From Gemmatimonadaceae bacterium (GTDB lineage Bacteria; Gemmatimonadota; Gemmatimonadetes; Gemmatimonadales; Gemmatimonadaceae), in contig DASQFN010000073.1 in assembly GCA_035633115.1 (NCBI GenBank), positions 1 through 64,000 of the forward strand: a DNA stretch of 64,000 nucleotides, read 5' to 3'. Below, in pieces: positions 33,224-42,549 of this stretch. The stretch's first letter is position 1; every line of letters begins with the position of its first letter. The translations under genes and the position numbers were made by a program. Under the pieces are notes generated by a model. The model did no database searches. It saw nothing but the letters and a program-made list of their open reading frames with translations, and was not told the origin of the DNA.

Positions 33224-34951
33224 ATGACTTCGTTCATCTGGCATCGTAGCTACGACGAAGGCATCCCCACGACGCTCGAGCCGTATCCCGAGCGCACCAT
33301 GGTGGACTACCTGGCCGAGGCCGCGCGGAAGTGGCCGCGCCGTCCTGCGCTCCTCTTCAAGGGCGCGAAGATGAGCTACGCGCACCTCGACGAGCTCAGC
33401 CGCAACTTTGCCGGCGGGCTGCTGCAGCTCGGCGTAAAACGCGGCGACCGCGTTGGCATCTGCCTCCCGAATTCCCCGCAGTTCCTGATCGCCGAGTTCG
33501 CCGCGTGGAAGATCGGCGCGATCGCGTCGCCGTTCAATCCCACCTACAGCGAGCGCGAGATGGAAAGTGCGCTCAATGCCACAGGTGCGGAGACGCTCAT
33601 CGTCCTCAACAGAAGCTACGCGCTTCTCAAGTCGATTCAGCCGCGCACGTCGGTGAAACGAATCATTGCGACCAATATCAAGGAGTATCTGCCCTTCAAG
33701 CTTCGAGTGGCTTACACGCTGATGAAGGAAAAGAAGGAGGGCGACCGAATCACGCTCGAGCCGGGCGACTGCCGCTTCGCCTCGCTGCTGGCGATGGGTC
33801 GGGGGTCGCGACCCTCACTGAAACCGGCTGGCCTGGACGAGCCCGCCGTCATTCTCATGAGCGGCGGCACGACTGGTACTCCCAAGGGAGTTGTCGGTAC
33901 ACACCGGGGAATGACGATCGCCGGCCTTCAATTGCAAACCTGGCTGCGCTCGGCGATTGAAGAATGGAAGGACACCATCATGCTTCCCCTGCCTCTCTTT
34001 CACGTCTATGGAAACACCGGCGTGCAGAGCCTCGCTCTGATCAATCACAATCCGGTCGCCCTTATTCCAAACCCGCGCGAGCTGCGCGACGTGCTGAACG
34101 AGATCAACGAGGTGAAGCCCGCGTTCATCTGCGCCGTGCCGACTCTTCTCATCGGCCTGATGAGCCACGCCCTGACGCGGTCCGGAAAAGTCGACTGGAG
34201 CTCGATCAAGCTGTGCTTTTCGGGCGCGGCTCCGCTGATGGCTGACACTCAAAAGCGCTTCGAGGATCTGACCGGCGGCGTGATTGTCGAGGGCTACTCT
34301 CTCACTGAAGCGCAGATGGCCGTGGTAGCAAACCCTGTTCGCGGTGAGAAGAAAATCGGGTCAGTGGGCATGCCGCTGCCGGACGTCGAAGTGCGAATCA
34401 TCGATCCTGAGAACGGCCTCACGCCAATGCCGCAGGGTGAGATTGGCGAGATAGTGATCAAGGCGCCGCAGCTGATGCAGGGGTACTGGGAGCGTCCGGA
34501 AGAGACACAGGAGATGTTGCGCGTGGACGATGACGGTGAGCGTCTCCTTTTCACCGGCGATCTCGGATATCTCGACAGCGACGGCTATCTCTTCATCGTC
34601 GACAGGAAGAAGGATCTCATCAAGGTGAGTGGCTACCAGGTATGGCCGCGCGAGATCGAAGAAGTGATCTCGGCGCACCCTGCAGTGGCCGAGGTGGGAG
34701 TGGCCGGCCTGCCCGACAAGATGAGAGGCGAAAAAGCAAAGGCGTGGATTGTCCTTCACCCTGGCGAGGAGATCACGTCCGCCCAGATCAAGGCGTACTG
34801 TCGCGAGCGCCTCGTGGCGTACAAGGTTCCGTCGCACTTCGAGTTCGTCCCCGAGCTTCCCAAGTCCGGGGCCGGCAAAGTCCTTCGCCGAATTCTGCAG
34901 CAGCGCGAGACCGAATCAGATCCGGGTGCCGGCAAGGAACGGTCCTCCTAG
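33224..34951 (+). CDS. Long-chain-fatty-acid-CoA ligase (AMP-forming)
   Basis: 575 residues from the ATG at 33224. The AMP-binding motif is ILMSGGTTGTPKGVVGTHRG; VEGYSLTEAQM gives the second motif (A5) and GDLGYLDSDGYLFIVDRKKDLIK the hinge and A8. The C-terminal Lys of KSGAGKVLRR is the catalytic lysine. FadD-type members activate fatty acids to CoA thioesters; exact chain length unknown. It sits alone, 122 bp before the SusC-type gene, on the same strand. Confidence 0.9.
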   Translation: MTSFIWHRSYDEGIPTTLEPYPERTMVDYLAEAARKWPRRPALLFKGAKMSYAHLDELSRNFAGGLLQLGVKRGDRVGICLPNSPQFLIAEFAAWKIGAIASPFNPTYSEREMESALNATGAETLIVLNRSYALLKSIQPRTSVKRIIATNIKEYLPFKLRVAYTLMKEKKEGDRITLEPGDCRFASLLAMGRGSRPSLKPAGLDEPAVILMSGGTTGTPKGVVGTHRGMTIAGLQLQTWLRSAIEEWKDTIMLPLPLFHVYGNTGVQSLALINHNPVALIPNPRELRDVLNEINEVKPAFICAVPTLLIGLMSHALTRSGKVDWSSIKLCFSGAAPLMADTQKRFEDLTGGVIVEGYSLTEAQMAVVANPVRGEKKIGSVGMPLPDVEVRIIDPENGLTPMPQGEIGEIVIKAPQLMQGYWERPEETQEMLRVDDDGERLLFTGDLGYLDSDGYLFIVDRKKDLIKVSGYQVWPREIEEVISAHPAVAEVGVAGLPDKMRGEKAKAWIVLHPGEEITSAQIKAYCRERLVAYKVPSHFEFVPELPKSGAGKVLRRILQQRETESDPGAGKERSS

Positions 34952-35073
34952 TAACCAGCGGAAGCGACGAATTTCCGGTTGTGGCGCGGCCCGTTCCCCG
35001 CGACTACCTTGTCTTCCCTCTCAATATCTGCCGCAGTAGCGGCGTGTCCGTTCACTCTCCTTCGAGATCCCGT

Positions 35074-38007
35074 ATGCGCCTGCCTCTCCGTCTTTTCCCG
35101 ATTACCCTCGCCTTCCTCGCCACTCCTCTCCTCGGGTCTGCGCAGCTCACTCTAGCCGGCAGAGTGACCGACCAGCGCGGCCGTGGCCTCCCCAGCTCCC
35201 AGGTGCTGATCGAAGGGACCACGATCGGTACTGCCGCCGACAACGACGGCGCTTACAGGCTGGTCATCGCCGCCCCACGGCCAGGCATGGTGCTGCTTGT
35301 CCGTTCGCTGGGTTATCGACCGGTGCGCCAGCCGCTCACGCAGACGACCGGCAGTCTGACCCAGGATTTTCGTCTGACGCCGGACGTCCTTCGGCTCGGC
35401 GAGGTGGTCGTGACGTCGTCGCGATCGGAGACCGAGCGGAGCACGCTCGGTACGACTATCGCAACGGTCAGCGGCAGCGAGATTGCACAGGCGAACACTC
35501 CGCAGCTCGACGCAGCTCTCGCCGGCAAAGTGTCGGGCGCGCTCGTTCAGCAGATGTCCGGAACTCCGGGTGGCGGAACGAGCATCCGCATCCGCGGTCT
35601 TTCGACTTTGAGCCGTAGCGCGGAGCCGCTCTACATAATCGACGGCGTGATCGTCGACAACAGCTCCAACCAGCTCATCGACCTTGGCGGCTACTCCTCG
35701 AATCGTATCGCCGACATCGATCCCAACGAGATAGACCATATCGAGATCGTGAAAGGCGCCGCAGCGGCAGCGCTCTATGGTTCGCGCGCGAACGATGGAG
35801 TGGTGCAGATATTCACGAAGAAGGGCCGGTCGGGTGAGCTCCGCACATCGTTCCGGACGACGTTTCAAAACGACAACGTCGAGCGCCGCCTCGAGGTGAA
35901 TCGAGCGCCCATCGACGCACTCGGAAATCCTGTCACGCGCTACGACTATCAGGACCAGATCTTTCAGAGCGCACCGAGGTTCTCGAACACGCTCTCATTC
36001 TCGGGCGGAGACGACAAGACGAGATTCTTCCTCTCCGGCACGTCCGAGAATCAGAAAGGCGTCATCAGGAGCACCGACTACCGGCGGCAGAACATTCGAT
36101 TGAATCTCGACCGCGCGCTGAGCGAGCGGCTGAGGATCGGCGTGACCACCGCGTACATCACGAGCAAGGCGAACGTTCTTCCCAACTCCGGACTCACTGC
36201 CGGTCTTGGCGTTCTCACGAGCTTTCTGTTCCACCCGAACACGATCAACTTCAACCGAGACCCCGTGACGGGCCTCTTTCCGGTTGGACCAATGCTCGCG
36301 AATCCGCTGGAGATGATCGCCAACTGGCAGGCCCCGCAGACCATCGATCGCTTCATCGGCGGGCTCAATGTCACGGCGTTCCCATTCACGGGACTCACCG
36401 CGTCCTACCGGTTGGGGTTCGACGGCTACACACAGAATGCGCAGCTGTTCATTCCCCGAGGCAACTCGGCGCCCTCGGTTCCAACGGGACGGTCGGTATC
36501 GACGACTGATCGCGCCCGTCTGTTGAATTCCGATCTCGATCTGAGCCTTATTACGAATCACGGCACGTGGCTCACGCTTACGCACGGCGCGGGCATGAAC
36601 TGGCAGCAGCAGCAGGTGCAGATCGTCGCCTCGCGTGCAGAAAACCTCGCTCTGCTTACGAGAACCGTCACGGGCAGCGAGCAGTTCATCTCCGAAGGCC
36701 GCGATGATCGCCGCACGCTGGGCTTCTACGGCCAGGAGCAGATCGGCATCAGGGACCGACTGTTCCTCAACGCATCACTACGGACAGACGCTTCGTCCGT
36801 CTTCGGATCGGACGTGAGGCAGCAATGGTTCCCGAAAGTTGGCGCGGCTCTCAATGTTTCCGATTACGGTTTCTGGAATGCATTCTCGGGTCTCGTGAGC
36901 ACGGCTCGGCTCCGCGCCGCATACGGTTATTCCGGTGGCCAGCCGGCTGGCGCGTTCGACCGGCTTTCGAATTACGTCTTCGAGCCCAACGGCGCGCGAT
37001 CGGGAATTGTGAACGCAACGCAACAGGGCAACCAGCAGCTCAAGCCCGAGCGGGCGCGCGAGCTCGAGCTCGGTACCGACCTCGCCCTGCTCCGCGGACG
37101 CGTTGGCGTCGAGTTCACGTACTTCGACAAGAAAGTGTCCGATCTGATTCTGCCGAAGAGCGTCGATCCGACGAGCGGATTCCTTTCACAGCTTTCGAAT
37201 ATCGGGGAGCTCGAGAACAAGGGAATCGAGCTGCTGCTCAGGACAACGAACCTGAGTGGACCGTCGTTCACATGGAATTCCACGGTGACGTATGCGACGA
37301 ACGATCCAAAGGTGACGAAGGTCAGCACCGGCGGCGCGTTCTTCATTCCCGAAAGCTTCAACATCATCCGGGTCGACTCCGGCCAGGCACCCGGCCACTA
37401 CTTCGGCTCGTCGTATGTGCGTGACGCGCAGGGAAACATCCTCACGACTGCCGGGGTGCCGATCACTGACGCGTCAGGTAAAGTCACCGGAATTCCAGCG
37501 ATTGGCCCGCGCATAGTCATCGGGGACCCTAACCCGGATGCTTACTGGTCTGTGATAAACGAATTTGGAGTCGGGAGAATGCTTTCGTTCCGCGCCCAGG
37601 TTGACGGGGTGCAGGGTGGTCACATCTTCAATTTCGACCGCCGCCTGCTCGAGACTCCGGCTTTCGGAGCCGGCAAGGCGTACGAGGCCGAGCTCCTCGG
37701 AGAAGTGCCGAGGGGATACTTCCAGGCACGCCGGGGCATCTTCCAGGAGTACATCGAGAATGGAACCTGGGCAAAGCTCCGTGAGCTCTCCGCGACGGTC
37801 TCGTTTCCGCCAGGCATGCTCGGCCGCCTCGGAACGCACGGCGCGTCAGTCACTCTCGCCGGACGTAACCTGAAGACCTGGACCGATTACACGGGATGGG
37901 ACCCCGAAACGAACGCCGGAGCACAGCGAACGCTCGTGCGCGGATTCAGTTTCGCGGCCACGCCGATTCCGCGCTCGGTCTCGCTCACTTTCACGACCAA
38001 CTTCTAA
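35074..38007 (+). CDS. SusC/RagA-type TonB-linked outer-membrane protein
   Basis: 977 residues from the ATG at 35074, where a signal peptide (RLFPITLAFLATPLLGSAQ) begins; a longer frame runs into the ligase gene and lacks a signal. The N-terminal CarboxypepD_reg-like domain (LTLAGRVTDQRGRGLPSSQV) is followed by the plug (GTSIRIRGLSTLSRSAEPLY, YIIDGVIVDN, EIVKGAAAAALYGSRANDGV) and a beta-barrel ending in SLTFTTNF with the terminal Phe. It imports an unknown oligomer or peptide together with the next gene's product, driven by TonB. Confidence 0.93.
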   Translation: MRLPLRLFPITLAFLATPLLGSAQLTLAGRVTDQRGRGLPSSQVLIEGTTIGTAADNDGAYRLVIAAPRPGMVLLVRSLGYRPVRQPLTQTTGSLTQDFRLTPDVLRLGEVVVTSSRSETERSTLGTTIATVSGSEIAQANTPQLDAALAGKVSGALVQQMSGTPGGGTSIRIRGLSTLSRSAEPLYIIDGVIVDNSSNQLIDLGGYSSNRIADIDPNEIDHIEIVKGAAAAALYGSRANDGVVQIFTKKGRSGELRTSFRTTFQNDNVERRLEVNRAPIDALGNPVTRYDYQDQIFQSAPRFSNTLSFSGGDDKTRFFLSGTSENQKGVIRSTDYRRQNIRLNLDRALSERLRIGVTTAYITSKANVLPNSGLTAGLGVLTSFLFHPNTINFNRDPVTGLFPVGPMLANPLEMIANWQAPQTIDRFIGGLNVTAFPFTGLTASYRLGFDGYTQNAQLFIPRGNSAPSVPTGRSVSTTDRARLLNSDLDLSLITNHGTWLTLTHGAGMNWQQQQVQIVASRAENLALLTRTVTGSEQFISEGRDDRRTLGFYGQEQIGIRDRLFLNASLRTDASSVFGSDVRQQWFPKVGAALNVSDYGFWNAFSGLVSTARLRAAYGYSGGQPAGAFDRLSNYVFEPNGARSGIVNATQQGNQQLKPERARELELGTDLALLRGRVGVEFTYFDKKVSDLILPKSVDPTSGFLSQLSNIGELENKGIELLLRTTNLSGPSFTWNSTVTYATNDPKVTKVSTGGAFFIPESFNIIRVDSGQAPGHYFGSSYVRDAQGNILTTAGVPITDASGKVTGIPAIGPRIVIGDPNPDAYWSVINEFGVGRMLSFRAQVDGVQGGHIFNFDRRLLETPAFGAGKAYEAELLGEVPRGYFQARRGIFQEYIENGTWAKLRELSATVSFPPGMLGRLGTHGASVTLAGRNLKTWTDYTGWDPETNAGAQRTLVRGFSFAATPIPRSVSLTFTTNF

Positions 38008-38024
38008 CCGGAGGCGAGACGACA

Positions 38025-39302
38025 ATGAAGCTCAATACTCGTATCACCTCCGCCATTACTGGCGCGGCTGCGGCGATTGTCGCCCTGGCGACGATGAGTG
38101 CCTGCAAGCTCGACATCACCAATCCGAACGCGGCAACCGAAGAAGGAGTTCTCACGTCGGTGGCCGGAATTCGCGCTCTGACGATCGGGCTGCAGGGGCG
38201 CTACGGCAATGCGATGGAAGAAAACATCTACGTCCCGGGCATAGTCTCCGGGGAGCTTGGAAATACGAGCGCGACGCAGTCCACGACGCGCGAGTTCCAG
38301 AACTTCCCGGCCGGCGCGAACTCCGCCATCGACGTGACGAATGTCGACCTGCTCGACATCTGGGCGAAGAACTACGCTGTGGTCAAATCCGCAAACGACA
38401 TTCTCGACAACATCGACAATCTCACGTTCGCTCCCGGCACGCGCGCGGGCATCCTGGCAGTCGCCAAGCTCTACAAGGCGATGGCATTCGGAACGCTCAT
38501 CGAGGCATTCGAGCAGATTCCGATCGAGACGGGGCCGGAGCCGGCGTTCGCCGACCGGGCCACAGTGCTCGCGGAAGTCCTGTCGCTGCTCGCAAGCGCC
38601 AGAGCAGACGCGACCGGCACAACACTCACCACAGACTTTACGGGCTCCCTGCTTGCGCCGAACTTCGATCTGCTGAATACGATTCGGGCAATGCAGGCTC
38701 GCTACTCCCTCGCGGCCGGGAGCTACGATGCTGCGCTTGGTTTCGCCAATGAAGTTCCGGCCACTGCCAGCGCGGTGATCACTTTCGCGGGAAGCGATCT
38801 GAACCCAATGTTCGTCCACTACCACAGCGCGAGGTTTTTCGGCGCGATTTCCGGATACCGGACCAACGCCGAGCCGGGCGATGCGAGAGTGGCGCTCAAC
38901 ACCCTGGCAACTCCGTTCGCCGCGCTTGGCGGCGCGGCGACATTCGAGACGAACCTCTTCACCACGAACGTATCGCCGATTCCGCTTTTCTCTCAGGATG
39001 AGCTGAGCCTCATTCGTGCCGAGGCGCTTGCGCGCACGAGCCGGCTGCCTGAAGCGATTGCGCAGATCAACATCGTGCGGGCACGCGCGGGACTCGGTGG
39101 AAAGACGTCTGCCGATCTTCCGACGCAGGCCGCCGTGCTCGATGAAATTTTTCTGCAGCGAACGTATTCGCTGTTATCGACTGGCTTGCACTGGGCCGAT
39201 GAGCGGCGCTTTGGAAAGATCTCGCTTGCAAAAGTGCGGTGGCTGCCTTACCCCGCAAGCGTTCGGGCTACCAACCCGAATACGCCTGCGAATCCAACGT
39301 AG
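38025..39302 (+). CDS. SusD/RagB-type lipoprotein
   Basis: 425 residues from the ATG at 38025, with GGAGG ten bases upstream. A lipoprotein signal (ALATMSAC) then KLDITNPNAATEEGVLTSVA, the usual SusD opening. The TPR-like helical body includes AKLYKAMAFGTLIEAFEQIP and ARYSLAAGSYDAALGFANEV; the C-terminus has DELSLIRAEALARTSRLPEA, then INIVRARAGL and ERRFGK. The substrate-binding lid that works with SusC. The pair is 17 bp apart and surely co-transcribed. No CAZyme or peptidase directly adjoins, so substrate is unclear. Confidence 0.92.
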   Translation: MKLNTRITSAITGAAAAIVALATMSACKLDITNPNAATEEGVLTSVAGIRALTIGLQGRYGNAMEENIYVPGIVSGELGNTSATQSTTREFQNFPAGANSAIDVTNVDLLDIWAKNYAVVKSANDILDNIDNLTFAPGTRAGILAVAKLYKAMAFGTLIEAFEQIPIETGPEPAFADRATVLAEVLSLLASARADATGTTLTTDFTGSLLAPNFDLLNTIRAMQARYSLAAGSYDAALGFANEVPATASAVITFAGSDLNPMFVHYHSARFFGAISGYRTNAEPGDARVALNTLATPFAALGGAATFETNLFTTNVSPIPLFSQDELSLIRAEALARTSRLPEAIAQINIVRARAGLGGKTSADLPTQAAVLDEIFLQRTYSLLSTGLHWADERRFGKISLAKVRWLPYPASVRATNPNTPANPT

Positions 39303-39349
39303 TCGAACCGAATGTACCTTTGAGCTCGATGCAGGACGATCGAGGCACG

Positions 39350-39946
39350 ATGATAGAAAAACTGTTGCAGTGGATCGCCGGCCCCGCCGATAGCAAGTCA
39401 CTCGGCGGGAGTGCTGAGACGCACGAAGTTCGCGGGTTTCGCGTTCTCGTCGAGAACAGCCGCCCGGATATCTCGACGAGTGAAGTGCTCGCCAGACTCG
39501 ACGATTCGCTGGCGCTTATCGAGCGCTACCAGCCATGGCGCCTGCGTCATCTGGAGCGCGATCTGAAACAATTCCTTGTCGCCCGCTTCCCTTGCCGCGG
39601 TGCGTATTTCCCCGACGAGCGCACTTGCATGACGGAGCTCACGTTCCTCGCGCGGCGCGACGTGTCGCCCGCAACGGTCGCTTCCTCGATCGTCCACGAA
39701 GGAATTCACGCGCGCGTCGACCTGATGGGAGTCAAGCGTGCGGAGCGCGACCGGGCGAAAGAGGAGCGCCTGTGCCGGCGCGCCGAGCTGGAATTCGGGC
39801 GGGCGTTACCGGACGAGCTCGGCCGCCCGGTAATCGAGCGCGCTCTCGGGACTCTTTCGCTCGCCGACGATGAGGTCGCGCCCGAGATCGACTGGAACGA
39901 GGCGTTCGACCGGCAGCAGACAGTCGACCGAGTCGCGCGAGCGTAA
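39350..39946 (+). CDS. Hypothetical protein with HEGIH zinc-type motif
   Basis: 198 residues from the ATG at 39350 (GAGG just upstream); it starts beyond the SusD stop. Residues about 115-125, SIVHEGIHARVD, form an HExxH motif that is typical of zinc peptidases, preceded by CRGAYFPDERTCMTELTFLA. A Glu in the following helix (ERLCRRAELEFG) could be a third ligand. No signal peptide. Family not recognised. Confidence 0.65.
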   Translation: MIEKLLQWIAGPADSKSLGGSAETHEVRGFRVLVENSRPDISTSEVLARLDDSLALIERYQPWRLRHLERDLKQFLVARFPCRGAYFPDERTCMTELTFLARRDVSPATVASSIVHEGIHARVDLMGVKRAERDRAKEERLCRRAELEFGRALPDELGRPVIERALGTLSLADDEVAPEIDWNEAFDRQQTVDRVARA

Positions 39947-39966
39947 ATGTTGGTGAAGCGTCGTCC

Positions 39967-39997
39967 TCGCCGCCGTGCTCGTTTAACACGGCGGCGA
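39967..39997. terminator. Terminator between convergent genes
   Basis: TCGCCGCCGTG (39967-39977), 9-base loop, CACGGCGGCGA (39987-39997): a perfect 11-bp stem between the HEGIH gene and the convergent YceI gene. Confidence 0.7.
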
Positions 39998-40010
39998 TAG
40001 TCTTTCAGCG

Positions 40011-40715
40011 TTAATTCTGCTGGACCAGCCTGAAGTCGTACTCCAGCTTGATCGTATCGGCGACGCTCAGCACGATCGGCACGCGAGGCTGCTCGATGTT
40101 GAAATCGGAGAACGTGAAAGCCGTCGATGCGCTCCCCGTGACCTGTCCATTCTTTGCCTCCGCATTCACACGCCAGGTCGTAGGCCTGGTCACTCCCTTC
40201 ACCGTCAGGTTTCCTACGACGTCGAACGTGTGCGAGCCGGAGGTCGGAAGGGACTTCGGAAGTCCCCGAAATGCCGTCGGGCTGAACTCGACGGTAGGAT
40301 ATTGATCTGTCACGAGAACATTTCTGCGGACAAACCCGTCGCGTCTGTCGCGATCGCTCTTCAGCGAGCCGACCCTGGCAACGAATTTCGATTCAGATGG
40401 GATGATGTCACCGGTGGTTGTAAGTGCGATGCCGCCTGTGATCTCCGAAGTCTTGCCGATTGCGTCATTGGGCAGATCCACCCTCACCAGCTGCTCACGA
40501 ATCCGATATCTGACTTCGTTACCCATCGGCGCGACGACAAAGCGAAGCCCGGCAACGCTCGACCCCTTCGCCTGAGCGGGAGCAGCTACCGAGCTGCGCG
40601 CCGTTTTTTCACTCGCCGTCGTCGCGGCGTCGGTATCGGACGGCGAGCACTGAAGAGCGATCGCGCCGAAAACAGCGGGGAGCATCACGGCGGCGATATG
40701 GCGACGTTTAGACAT
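40011..40715 (-). CDS. YceI-family periplasmic protein
   Basis: 234 residues from the ATG at 40715 with GGAG upstream; earlier starts lack a ribosome site. Signal peptide MSKRRHIAAVMLPAVFGAIA with a lipobox-like ALQC. The YceI barrel shows SKFVARVGSLKSDRDRRDGF, VLVTDQYPTVEFSPT, FDVVGNLTVKGVTRPTTW and TAFTFSDFNIEQPRVPIVL. YceI barrels bind long isoprenoid or lipid chains. The divergent region to msrA (40716-40974) has a CCCCCGC/GCGGGGG hairpin (40824-40840) and nothing else clear. Confidence 0.88.
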   Translation of the reverse strand: MSKRRHIAAVMLPAVFGAIALQCSPSDTDAATTASEKTARSSVAAPAQAKGSSVAGLRFVVAPMGNEVRYRIREQLVRVDLPNDAIGKTSEITGGIALTTTGDIIPSESKFVARVGSLKSDRDRRDGFVRRNVLVTDQYPTVEFSPTAFRGLPKSLPTSGSHTFDVVGNLTVKGVTRPTTWRVNAEAKNGQVTGSASTAFTFSDFNIEQPRVPIVLSVADTIKLEYDFRLVQQN

Positions 40716-40974
40716 CGAGTGCTCCATTAGGGTCATTGTTGGGTCCATCGGGCGGCTCAGGCAGCAATTCGCCTGAAATCGGGTCGTCAATCTGTTCTAC
40801 GTACACCGGCTCCTGATTGCTGTCCCCCGCGCAGCGGGGGCCCGAATCTCGCATCTAGCTTTCTACACAGATGGCGTGGTGAGTGTACCCGCTGTCGCCC
40901 CGCGGTGTACCAATGGAAAGAACCGTTTGCGCATGAGCGGCGTTCAATAGGTACACGCCACAGACGAGGTATCG

Positions 40975-41673
40975 ATGGTCGGAAATATCACCCGCGCTCT
41001 TTTCGCTCTTCTCATTGTAACAGGAATCGTTCTCGTCCTCGACAACCGGGCAACCGCCGCCGGCGCTGAGCGTCCCGGGCCATTGCCACGTCCCCTCGTG
41101 GATGAGCCGCTTACGTCCGCGAAGGGCGAGCAGACCGCAGTTTTTGCGGGCGGCTGCTTCTGGGGCATCGAGGCGGTGTTTCAGCATGTAAAAGGAGTCA
41201 AGTCGGCAGTGTCGGGTTATACCGGCGGCAGCGTGGTGTCACCCTCGTACGAGCAGGTGACCACTGGAAAGACGGGACATGCAGAAGCGGTGCGTGTCGT
41301 CTATGACCCGTCGCAAGTGACCTACGGTCAGCTGCTGCGCGTGTTTTTCTCCGTTGCCCACGATCCGACTCAGCTCAATCGTCAGGGCCCTGATGTCGGA
41401 ACTCAGTATCGCTCAGCGATTTATTACGCTACCGACTCGCAAAAACGCGTCGCCAAGGCGTACATCGATCAGCTGACAAAGGCAAAGGCGTTCCAACGGC
41501 CGATCGTGACGGAGGTTGCCGCTCTCGGCCGCTTCAATGTCGCCGAAGCATACCATCAGGACTACGCGGCGCAGCATCCCTACCAACCGTACATCATGAT
41601 CCACGACGCGCCGAAAGTTGCGAATCTGAAGCGCGAGTTCGCAAACCTCTACGTCGAGCCAGTTAAGCGCTGA
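40975..41673 (+). CDS. msrA: Exported peptide-methionine (S)-S-oxide reductase
   Basis: 232 residues. The MsrA active site is AGGCFWGIEAVFQHVKGVK with the catalytic Cys of GCFWG; other signatures are SGYTGG, YEQVTTGKTGHAEAVRVVYD, FFSVAHDPTQLNRQGPDVGTQYRSAI and EAYHQDY. An N-terminal hydrophobic segment (TRALFALLIVTGIVLVLD) anchors or exports it, so it repairs oxidised methionine on envelope proteins. No resolving Cys-rich C-terminus is seen. ATG at 40975. Confidence 0.93.
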   Translation: MVGNITRALFALLIVTGIVLVLDNRATAAGAERPGPLPRPLVDEPLTSAKGEQTAVFAGGCFWGIEAVFQHVKGVKSAVSGYTGGSVVSPSYEQVTTGKTGHAEAVRVVYDPSQVTYGQLLRVFFSVAHDPTQLNRQGPDVGTQYRSAIYYATDSQKRVAKAYIDQLTKAKAFQRPIVTEVAALGRFNVAEAYHQDYAAQHPYQPYIMIHDAPKVANLKREFANLYVEPVKR

Positions 41674-41787
41674 TCGGGCCATTAGAGCGGGCGGACATGG
41701 AATTCTTCGCGTCCGGTGCGCACATTCCGCCAGCGAGGTTCTGACGGCTGGACCAAAAACCATTCTTTTAATTCTTCCGGAGGTTGC

Positions 41788-42474
41788 ATGAAGGTTCTGA
41801 TAGCAGCGATTGCGGGTCTCTGTTTGACTGCCGGCGCCCTTGGCGCCCAGGCGAAGGATCCTGACAAGACGGTAGCGGACGGCGGCGTGAAGATGGCGGG
41901 ATGGACCGGGCGAATCGATCCGCAGGCGGCAAAGGCCGGGAAGAACATTTCAGAAGCCAAGTTTGTCGGGATGGGCCCGGGATTCCATGTTACCTCCGGA
42001 CCGGCGGCCATTTACTGGAATCCTGCAAACACAGCCAAGGGGAACTACACGGTCACGTCGACGTTCACGCAGACGAAAGCAGCCGCGCATCCGGAGGGGT
42101 ACGGGATTATTACTTCGGGGCAGAACCTCACAGCGCCGAACCAGAGCTATCTCTACTTCGTCGTTCGGCAGGATGGGAAATATCTCATCAACCACCGCGC
42201 AAATGATTCGACGGTGCACAAGATCATCGACTGGACGGCAAACCCGGCGGTCAAGGCAATCGACGCGAGTGGAAAGTCGACGAACACGCTTTCGGTCGTC
42301 GTGGGCGCCGACAAGCTCTCGTTCCTTGTGAACGGCGTTGAAGTGAACAGCCTGCCTCGGTCGCAGATCGATTCGGGCGGGCCGCACTCGGGTACGTCGG
42401 GTATCGTTGGACTTCGCGTGAACCACAACCTCGACCTGCACATCGACGGATTCTCCATTACTCCCGGAACGTAA
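41788..42474 (+). CDS. Secreted hypothetical protein, lectin-like fold suspected
   Basis: 228 residues from the ATG at 41788 with CGGAGG upstream. A signal peptide (MKVLIAAIAGLCLTAGALGAQA) then a beta-rich body: GKNISEAKFVGMGPGFHVTS, YTVTSTFTQTKAAAHPEGYG, YLYFVVRQDGKYLINHR, VVVGADKLSFLVNGVEVNSL, and GIVGLRVNHNLDLHIDGFSI. That run of strands resembles concanavalin-like (LamG/DUF1080-type) domains. Binding or hydrolysis of a glycan would fit but is not shown. Confidence 0.6.
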   Translation: MKVLIAAIAGLCLTAGALGAQAKDPDKTVADGGVKMAGWTGRIDPQAAKAGKNISEAKFVGMGPGFHVTSGPAAIYWNPANTAKGNYTVTSTFTQTKAAAHPEGYGIITSGQNLTAPNQSYLYFVVRQDGKYLINHRANDSTVHKIIDWTANPAVKAIDASGKSTNTLSVVVGADKLSFLVNGVEVNSLPRSQIDSGGPHSGTSGIVGLRVNHNLDLHIDGFSITPGT

Positions 42475-42549
42475 TCGGGCTGGGACAGACGGTCCCCCGC
42501 CTGGCCTGAAAACAAGGAGTCCCTTCATATCGAGCGCCCGACGACCGAT

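Noticed and set aside
34642-35073. N-terminal extension of the SusC-type gene
   Set aside because: It overlaps the ligase gene in another frame and hides the signal peptide that begins at 35074.
40824-40840. CCCCCGC/GCGGGGG hairpin upstream of msrA, considered as a terminator or riboswitch
   Set aside because: No T run on either side and no riboswitch consensus.
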